This document shows positions 58,706-63,826 of a DNA stretch of 63,826 bases, piece by piece (positions within the stretch are counted from its first letter, which is position 1; the number at the start of each line of letters is the position of its first letter). Under the pieces are notes generated by a model. It searched no databases and was not told where the DNA came from. It was given only the letters and a program-made list of their open reading frames with translations. Location of the stretch: positions 1 to 63,826 of the forward strand of contig NZ_LRMM01000027.1 of NCBI RefSeq assembly GCF_001647275.1. Direction: 5' to 3'. The DNA comes from Rufibacter ruber (GTDB lineage: Bacteria > Bacteroidota > Bacteroidia > Cytophagales > Hymenobacteraceae). Made by a program: the position numbers and the translations under genes.

Positions 58706-59659
58706 GTGAATACAGATATCATCTTTTGGGTAGCCTTTAATGTTTTTGTCCTGGTTCTGCTGGCACTGGACCTATTTGTGTTTCACCGGAAAAGCCACGT
58801 GGTCAAGATAAAGGAGGCACTGCTCTGGAGTGCTTTCTGGATTGCCCTTTCGCTGGCGTTCAATGTGGGCATCTACTTCTGGAAAGGCAGCACCCCTGCC
58901 CTTGAGTTCTTAACCGCCTACCTGATAGAGAAGTCACTGAGCGTAGACAATCTGTTTGTATTCATTCTCATCTTCAATTACTTTAAGGTGCCTTCTGCCG
59001 TGCAGCACAAGATTCTCTTCTGGGGGGTGTTGGGGGCGCTGTTTTTCAGGGCTGTCTTTATTCTGGTGGGCGTGACACTCATAGCCAAGTTCCACTTTAT
59101 TATTTACATTCTGGGCGGCTTCCTGGTCTTTACCGGCGTACGCATGGCCTTCAGCAAAAGTGATGATGATATTGACCCGGAGGCCAACCCCGTGGTCAAA
59201 TTTGTGAGCCGGTACGTGCCGGTCACCAACAAGCAGTACGGTGACAAGTTCTTCGTCAAAATTGACAAGACCCGGTTTGCCACACCGCTTTTTCTGGTGC
59301 TCATTATGGTAGAGACCACAGATATTGTCTTTGCAGCAGATTCTATCCCGGCCATTCTGGCTATCTCCAAAGATCCGTTTATTGTTTACACCTCAAACGT
59401 ATTCGCGTTGCTGGGTTTACGGGCGCTTTACTTTGCGCTGGCGGGAATTATGCAGCTGTTCCACTATCTGCACTACGGTCTGTCCCTGATATTGGTATTC
59501 ATTGGTATGAAGCTGGTGCTCTCAGATATTTACCACCTGGACATGCGCATTGCGCTGGGTGTGGTAGCCTTTATCCTGGCTGTCTCTGTGATTCTCTCAC
59601 TTGTTTTCCCCAAGAAAGATAAACCTGAAATGCCTTTCCCTGAGGAGGTGGAAGAGTAA
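58706..59659 (+). CDS. TerC-family integral membrane protein
   Basis: Integral membrane protein of 317 residues with about eight or nine hydrophobic segments. LALDLFVFHRKSHVVKIKEA (near 20-40), YLIEKSLSVDNLFVFILIF (about 72-90) and VMVETTDIVFAADSIPAIL-like sequence around 200 are TerC signatures, with conserved acidic residues in the membrane. The family is linked to tellurite resistance and, in several bacteria, to manganese export or to metal loading of exported proteins. Translation starts with GTG at 58706. Here it stands alone, so the metal-export reading is the likelier one. Confidence 0.9.
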   Translation: MNTDIIFWVAFNVFVLVLLALDLFVFHRKSHVVKIKEALLWSAFWIALSLAFNVGIYFWKGSTPALEFLTAYLIEKSLSVDNLFVFILIFNYFKVPSAVQHKILFWGVLGALFFRAVFILVGVTLIAKFHFIIYILGGFLVFTGVRMAFSKSDDDIDPEANPVVKFVSRYVPVTNKQYGDKFFVKIDKTRFATPLFLVLIMVETTDIVFAADSIPAILAISKDPFIVYTSNVFALLGLRALYFALAGIMQLFHYLHYGLSLILVFIGMKLVLSDIYHLDMRIALGVVAFILAVSVILSLVFPKKDKPEMPFPEEVEE

Positions 59660-59709
59660 CAGTTTCTACTTCTTCTCTATGATTGTAGGCAAGGGTTGTT
59701 GCCCTGGTT

Positions 59710-59749
59710 CTGTTTTAGGCCTGTTTTTCAGAAATCAGCCCCAAAACAG
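59710..59749. repeat. Palindromic unit
   Basis: CTGTTTTAGGCCTGTTTTTC, then GAAATCAGCCCCAAAACAG; it lies between the TerC and transglycosylase genes. Confidence 0.8.
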
Positions 59750-59817
59750 AATCTGGGCATATCATGCAGCACTGCCAAACCATGAGCATACAGCTGCAGT
59801 AATGGCCCCAAAAACAG

Positions 59818-59852
59818 CAGAGGCCGGAATGTTCACCACACTCCGGCCTCTG
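59818..59852 (-). terminator. Terminator after the transglycosylase gene
   Basis: CAGAGGCCGGA and TCCGGCCTCTG pair exactly over 11 bp; the minus strand then reads CTGTTTTTGG. Confidence 0.9.
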
Positions 59853-59871
59853 CCGCTCTAGCGGTGGCAGG

Positions 59872-61875
59872 TTAAAAATCAAGCAGGTCAATAGGTGCTA
59901 ACTGCAGGGTGTCCATGATTTGAGTGGTATCTGGCTTGGCCATGATAAAGTTACCCGCCCTTCCGTTCAGGTTCACGTAAGAAGACACACTGGCATGCTC
60001 AGAGGGGGAGATCAGTCCGCGTTTCAGCATGTTCCCGCTGATCAGATTGAAGAAATATCTTGGGTAAGCCCTCAGCTCACCATACTGGTTAAAATACGTG
60101 CGGTATTGCTTTGGTTTAGGTACAATGCTGGCCATGAACATACTCTCCTCCAGGGTCAGCTCACTTGGCCGTTTAGAGAAATAGAACTGGGCCCCTTCCT
60201 TTACCCCATAAACGTTAGGTCCCCATTCAATAATGTTCAGGTACACCTCGTACATGCGTTGTTTTGTGCTCAGGTTCAGATTTTCTATCAGCCAAACAAT
60301 CAAAGCCTCCTCTACTTTTCTGGTGATGGTCTTCTTTCTGGTGAGGTACACATTCTTCACCAGCTGCATGGCCACAGTGCTCCCGCCCCTTACAAAAGAC
60401 CCTTCTTTGATATTCGTGATCAAGGAATGCCTGAAAGCACCCTCATGGAAGCCTTTGTGGGTGAAGAACCTGGGGTCTTCTGCCGTCAGGATCGCATTTT
60501 TGAGATAGTTTGATATCTGGTTATAGGGAGTAAAATTAGGGTTGGAGGGCCCCACCAAAAAAGTTCTGGTGGGTTTGCCATTCTCATACACCGTGTGCTC
60601 AAACTCACGGTTTATTTTACGCAAGTCCTGCTCACCAAACTGGGTAATCTCCAGGTTCTGGCCGTCTAAGTCTGAGTTGAAGGTAAGACTGTCTACCTTG
60701 GCCATGTCTACGTAAAAGTCCATGTGGTACTTGAAGCTCCCATTGGCCCGCATGCCCTGGAAGGTATCAAACAAACCAGGCGGCATTGATTCGAAAAGGT
60801 CATTGGCCGGTATGTTAGGGGAATCTATCTTAACCCCAATTTTCCTGTTGGGCCGCGTCTCATAGGTAAGCTGCGGGTAAAAAACGGCTTTGTTCACCCG
60901 CACTTCTGAAAGCGTATCAAGCGAATAGTAATGATTCCCTAACGTAATCACATACTTTAAGGCCCCGTTCTTCACAAAGACATCTTCATCAGCAATCTTT
61001 GGGTGATTCAGGACCAGGCCATGGGCACTGGATTCACCCGTAATGGTAAGTTGGTCATTCTTAAATACCTTGTCAGTAATGCTCAGGCTCAGGGTGTCAA
61101 AGCGCATGGTGGCGCCAAACTTCTGCTGGATATAGGGTACCTGGATTCCACCGGCTTTCTCTGCGTACATCTTAGCCGCCAACAGGTACTCATCAGGATC
61201 TATTACCCCATTTACATACATGGTGTTGGTGATGGAATCTGTTGTGATGGCCATTCGCCCTTGTATCTGCCCGTCTTCTACCGTAAGGGTGGGTAAGCGC
61301 ATACTAATGGTTCTGCCGTTGTTTTGAAAGATGACTCCCAGATTTCTGAAATTCACCCCATCTGGCACATTCTCAAAAGCTGTCTCAATCAACCTGTTTA
61401 AGATGGTCCCGTAGTTTGACTTTTCTTTCGCGTCTTTGGTTTTCTCTTCTTCACCAGTGGCTTTCTTCTTATAAAGGAACGAGAAATTGTCTACACTGTC
61501 CTGCTTGAAGGCCGTCACGTCCCCATTGGCAACGTCAAACTGCTTGAACACCAACCTTCCCAGAAAAAGCGAACGTACGCTCACAGTTGCCTCTACGGTA
61601 TCTATCTGTAAAAGCTTGGGCTGGTTCTCTGGCACAAATGAAATGTCTGTCACCAATACTGTTGCCAAGCCTTTGAACTGGGCTTTCCCAATCTGAAGGT
61701 CAGCCGGGTATCTGTTCTCAACTTTCTGAACAACTTTTTTAACCGCATACTGTAACAGGCGTTCTCTGTTCAAGAAGAAGATGGTAAACGCAACTAATAA
61801 TAGCCCCAGGAACACTCCCAGCCCTATGAGTATCTTCTTTTTATTACGAACAAAAAATTGTTTGATCTTAGACAA
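59872..61875 (-). CDS. AsmA-like domain fused to a GT51 peptidoglycan glycosyltransferase
   Basis: Membrane protein of 667 residues. After an N-terminal membrane segment (about 14-36), a large strand-rich region (about 60-420) resembles the AsmA/periplasmic bridging fold (RYPADLQIGKAQFKGLATVL). The C-terminal 220 residues are a glycosyltransferase 51 domain: TAEDPRFFTHKGF (about 466-478) with catalytic Glu, GGSTVAMQLVKNVYLTRKK (about 497-515), and YEVYLNIIEWGPNVYGV. There is no transpeptidase domain, so it polymerises glycan strands only, like MtgA. The AsmA-like half is unusual. Single gene with its own promoter and terminator. Confidence 0.87.
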   Translation of the reverse strand: MSKIKQFFVRNKKKILIGLGVFLGLLLVAFTIFFLNRERLLQYAVKKVVQKVENRYPADLQIGKAQFKGLATVLVTDISFVPENQPKLLQIDTVEATVSVRSLFLGRLVFKQFDVANGDVTAFKQDSVDNFSFLYKKKATGEEEKTKDAKEKSNYGTILNRLIETAFENVPDGVNFRNLGVIFQNNGRTISMRLPTLTVEDGQIQGRMAITTDSITNTMYVNGVIDPDEYLLAAKMYAEKAGGIQVPYIQQKFGATMRFDTLSLSITDKVFKNDQLTITGESSAHGLVLNHPKIADEDVFVKNGALKYVITLGNHYYSLDTLSEVRVNKAVFYPQLTYETRPNRKIGVKIDSPNIPANDLFESMPPGLFDTFQGMRANGSFKYHMDFYVDMAKVDSLTFNSDLDGQNLEITQFGEQDLRKINREFEHTVYENGKPTRTFLVGPSNPNFTPYNQISNYLKNAILTAEDPRFFTHKGFHEGAFRHSLITNIKEGSFVRGGSTVAMQLVKNVYLTRKKTITRKVEEALIVWLIENLNLSTKQRMYEVYLNIIEWGPNVYGVKEGAQFYFSKRPSELTLEESMFMASIVPKPKQYRTYFNQYGELRAYPRYFFNLISGNMLKRGLISPSEHASVSSYVNLNGRAGNFIMAKPDTTQIMDTLQLAPIDLLDF

Positions 61876-61934
61876 GGCTTCTAAAAATAAGTTCTACGGG
61901 TGCCTATATAACAAAATGTATACCACACCAACTG

Positions 61935-61965
61935 CAAATGTAAGGCTTTACCCTTTACCTCAAAA
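61935..61965 (-). promoter_or_regulatory. Promoter of the AsmA-GT51 gene
   Basis: On the minus strand TTTTG (61961-61965) and TACATTTG (61935-61942), 18 bases apart, fit the Bacteroidota -33/-7 pair. The ATG at 61875 lies about 60 nt beyond the -7 box. Confidence 0.6.
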
Positions 61966-62086
61966 TGGCTTAGCGGACAAGTGCGTAAATACGTAATCTT
62001 TCCGCATTTGTTCCTCTTTGCAAATGTCTGGCTGAACAGTGATTTTCTTGATAACCCTACCCATTAGCCATTAACGGGAACATGCT

Positions 62087-62094
62087 TATATTTG
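62087..62094 (+). promoter_or_regulatory. -7 box of purB
   Basis: TATATTTG fits TAnnTTTG, 16 nt before the purB ATG; the leader would be about 11 nt. Confidence 0.55.
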
Positions 62095-62110
62095 GGAAAC
62101 TTTCACTTAC

Positions 62111-63463
62111 ATGGAATTAACCACCTTAACCGCCATCTCCCCTGTTGATGGCCGATACAGAAACCAAACGGCAGAACTTGCCCCTTATTTTTCAGAGTTT
62201 GCCCTCATCCGGTACAGAGTGCTGGTAGAGATTGAATATTTTATTGCCCTTTGTGAGTTGCCTCTCCCCCAACTTCAAAGTATTGACCATTCTCTTTTCT
62301 CTGAGATGAGAAATATCTATCAAAATTTCACTGAGGAAGATGCCCTACAGATCAAGGAGACAGAAAAAGTCACTAATCATGATGTCAAGGCAGTTGAATA
62401 CTTCATCAAAGATAAATTTGAAAAGCTTGGGATTGGCGAGCAGAAAGAGTTTGTGCATTTTGGATTAACCTCTCAAGATATCAATAACACAGCCATTCCT
62501 GTTTCTCTGCAAGATGCCTTGCAGGAAGTACTTCTTCCAGAAATAAAACAGGTACAGGAGCTGCTGCTTCAAATGACTCAACAGTGGAAAGACATACCTA
62601 TGCTTGCCCATACCCACGGCCAACCAGCCTCCCCTACAAGACTTGGAAAGGAGATTTATGTATTTCTGGAGCGCATGGAGCAACAACTGGAGCTGTTAAA
62701 ATCAGTACCCATGGCCGGTAAGTTTGGAGGCGCTACGGGTAATTTTAATGCCCACCATGTGGCCTACCCTACTATCAATTGGGTTGAGTTCGGAAACAAT
62801 TTTCTTTCTGACACCCTCAAGATTACCCGCAGTCAGGTAACAACCCAGATAGAGCACTATGACCATCTGGCTGCTCTTTTTGACAATGTCAGAAGACTTA
62901 ACACCATTTTGATAGATTTTGCAAGAGACATCTGGCAATATGTATCAATGGGGTACTTCAAGCAAAAGATAAAAGCCGGAGAAATAGGATCTTCTGCCAT
63001 GCCGCACAAAGTCAATCCTATTGATTTTGAGAATGCAGAAGGGAATTTAAGTCTTGCCAATGCCATCTTTGGATATTTAGCAGAAAAACTGCCCATCTCC
63101 AGATTACAGCGGGATTTGACAGACTCTACTGTATTGCGGAACGTGGGCGTACCATTTGCCCATACCCTTATTGCCTTAAGGTCACTGAAAAAGGGAATAA
63201 ATAAACTTGAGCTAAATCAGCAGGCGTTGGAGAGAGATCTTGAGAATAATTGGGCTGTAGTAGCCGAGGCAATACAAACAGTTTTAAGACGTGAGGGCTA
63301 CCCATCTCCTTATGAAGCACTGAAAGGTTTAACCAGAACCAACGAAAAAGTAACTGCTTCTACCATGAGCCAATTTATAGAAACCTTACAAGTTTCAGAG
63401 AAGGTGAAAGAGGAGCTGAGAAAAATTTCGCCTTACAATTACGTGGGAGTAAGTTTATATTAA
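62111..63463 (+). CDS. purB: Adenylosuccinate lyase
   Basis: Acts twice in purine synthesis: it removes fumarate from SAICAR and from adenylosuccinate. It has 450 residues. LTAISPVDGRYRNQTAEL (about 5-22) opens the fold, FVHFGLTSQDINNTA (about 115-129) and AHTHGQPASPTR (about 165-176) are active-site regions, and GSSAMPHKVNPIDFENAE (about 295-312) is the fumarase/aspartase signature loop. The opening and length match the E. coli type. Single gene, ended by a very long palindrome that also faces the incoming rRNA operon. Confidence 0.97.
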   Translation: MELTTLTAISPVDGRYRNQTAELAPYFSEFALIRYRVLVEIEYFIALCELPLPQLQSIDHSLFSEMRNIYQNFTEEDALQIKETEKVTNHDVKAVEYFIKDKFEKLGIGEQKEFVHFGLTSQDINNTAIPVSLQDALQEVLLPEIKQVQELLLQMTQQWKDIPMLAHTHGQPASPTRLGKEIYVFLERMEQQLELLKSVPMAGKFGGATGNFNAHHVAYPTINWVEFGNNFLSDTLKITRSQVTTQIEHYDHLAALFDNVRRLNTILIDFARDIWQYVSMGYFKQKIKAGEIGSSAMPHKVNPIDFENAEGNLSLANAIFGYLAEKLPISRLQRDLTDSTVLRNVGVPFAHTLIALRSLKKGINKLELNQQALERDLENNWAVVAEAIQTVLRREGYPSPYEALKGLTRTNEKVTASTMSQFIETLQVSEKVKEELRKISPYNYVGVSLY

Positions 63464-63464
63464 T

Positions 63465-63526
63465 ATAACCGACATAAAAAAGGGGGGTAGTGAAAATTTC
63501 ACTACCCCCCTTTTTATGTCGGTTAT
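63465..63526 (+). terminator. Extended palindromic terminator after purB
   Basis: 30-bp inverted repeat with one unpaired A and a one-base loop: the core GGGGGGTAGTGAAA pairs with TTTCACTACCCCCC, flanked by A/T tracts and then an ATAACCGACAT arm. It is symmetrical, so it could also block transcription arriving from the rRNA operon on the right. Confidence 0.92.
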
Positions 63527-63752
63527 GATTCAGAAAGACATTCCAATCCCAAATATTCTATTGGTATTTAAAGAGCAATTTATAAATGTGAATAAGCAGT
63601 CAAAAGCAGGTTGATAAGACAGACTAGCGAAAGAGGTAACGCAATAGGGAGTGCAGATCAGCACTGTTCCAACAGGGCAACGGCTGAAGGCACACTGTAT
63701 GCAGGTGCCCAATGGCCGGAGTCGTTGGGCCCTGGCAGGGCTTAAACGCAGG

Positions 63753-63783
63753 GAGGCCCCTGCGGTTTCACCCGTGGGGCCTC
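63753..63783 (-). terminator. Terminator of the rRNA operon
   Basis: GAGGCCCC and GGGGCCTC pair exactly around a 15-base loop just downstream of the 5S end on the minus strand. Confidence 0.8.
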
Positions 63784-63799
63784 TCCTGGTAAGGGGGTT

Positions 63800-63826
63800 G
63801 GCGGCTACCTACTCTCCCGCGTGTGA
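63800..63826 (-). rRNA. rrf: 5S ribosomal RNA, 3' end only (cut by the window edge)
   Basis: The minus strand reads TCACACGCGGGAGAGTAGGT then AGCCGCC, the conserved 3' end of bacterial 5S rRNA (GGGAGAGTAGG...GCC). The rest of the 5S and presumably 23S and 16S lie to the right. Transcription runs into the window and stops at the terminator at 63753. Confidence 0.85.

Noticed and set aside
18831-59749. The palindromes as a CRISPR array
   Set aside because: The copies are scattered singly over tens of kilobases between genes; there is no regular spacer series and no cas gene.
18831-59749. The palindromes simply as intrinsic terminators
   Set aside because: Some genes already end in an ordinary hairpin-T-tract terminator with the palindrome next to it; copies also lie upstream of genes and inside argS, and right arms lack a reliable T tract.

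Overview
This window looks like the chromosome of a member of the Bacteroidota, most likely order Cytophagales, family Hymenobacteraceae (a Rufibacter-, Pontibacter- or Hymenobacter-like organism). The evidence is: two secreted proteins ending in type IX secretion (T9SS) sorting domains; two DUF6089/PorG-like barrels beside uppS-bamA-ompH; several TAnnTTTG promoter boxes; almost no Shine-Dalgarno sites; and an E. coli-type purB next to an rRNA operon. This assignment is from gene content, not a database search. Nearly all genes are core or housekeeping; there is no prophage, IS element or CRISPR array. The only classical accessory module is one MazF/PemK-type toxin-antitoxin pair.

Layout. 0.6-7.4 kb: mazG, then exbB-exbD-exbD-tonB, a small membrane protein, a PstS-like lipoprotein and a TPR protein. 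8-15.7 kb (minus strand): rluD, then two ompH, bamA, uppS and two DUF6089 barrels, i.e. outer-membrane and T9SS assembly. 15.7-20.6 kb (minus): nadK, CBS protein, hydrolase, glutamine amidotransferase, toxin-antitoxin, cvpA, yqeY. 20.7-24.4 kb (plus): pdxJ, a membrane protein, a hydrolase, an RsmI-like methyltransferase. 24.8-32.7 kb (minus): EnvC-like, DUF4292 lipoprotein, TPR, nucleotidyltransferase, dut, flippase, enoyl-CoA hydratase. 32.9-38.8 kb: a secreted basic protein, infB (minus, 5' truncated), SPW protein (plus, 5' truncated), an ABC-F ATPase. 39.4-47 kb (minus): conserved hypothetical, CoA-transferase, two tandem T9SS cargo proteins. 47.6-55.4 kb: DEAD-box helicase, menA, glutathione peroxidase, argS, arginase, arginine decarboxylase, a small lipoprotein. 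55.8-63.8 kb: HAD phosphatase, protoporphyrinogen oxidase, glycosyltransferase, TerC, an AsmA-GT51 transglycosylase, purB, and the 3' end of a 5S rRNA entering from the right edge on the minus strand.

The most distinctive feature is a family of about 27 short palindromes (roughly 40-48 bp, core CTGTTTYYGGGCTGTTTT, a 4-nt loop, then its complement). They sit between genes from 16 kb onward, often a few bases after a stop codon, and some are perfect 18-22 bp inverted repeats with compensatory changes. Copies also reach into coding sequence: one supplies an in-frame linker inside argS, one forms the N-terminus of menA and one the start region of the CoA-transferase. A second, rarer family (TGTCATTCTGGAAGAATCTTG ends) looks like a MITE.

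Four places break the expected gene structure. bamA, cvpA and a flippase each carry a single-base loss in a short homopolymer, and restoring one base rejoins each full-length protein. At about 36.43 kb, infB and an SPW-repeat gene, transcribed away from each other, both lose their 5' ends at the same point, and nusA/rimP are absent. This suggests a deletion or a misjoined assembly. Several promoters place the -7 box exactly 4 nt before ATG, which predicts leaderless mRNAs.
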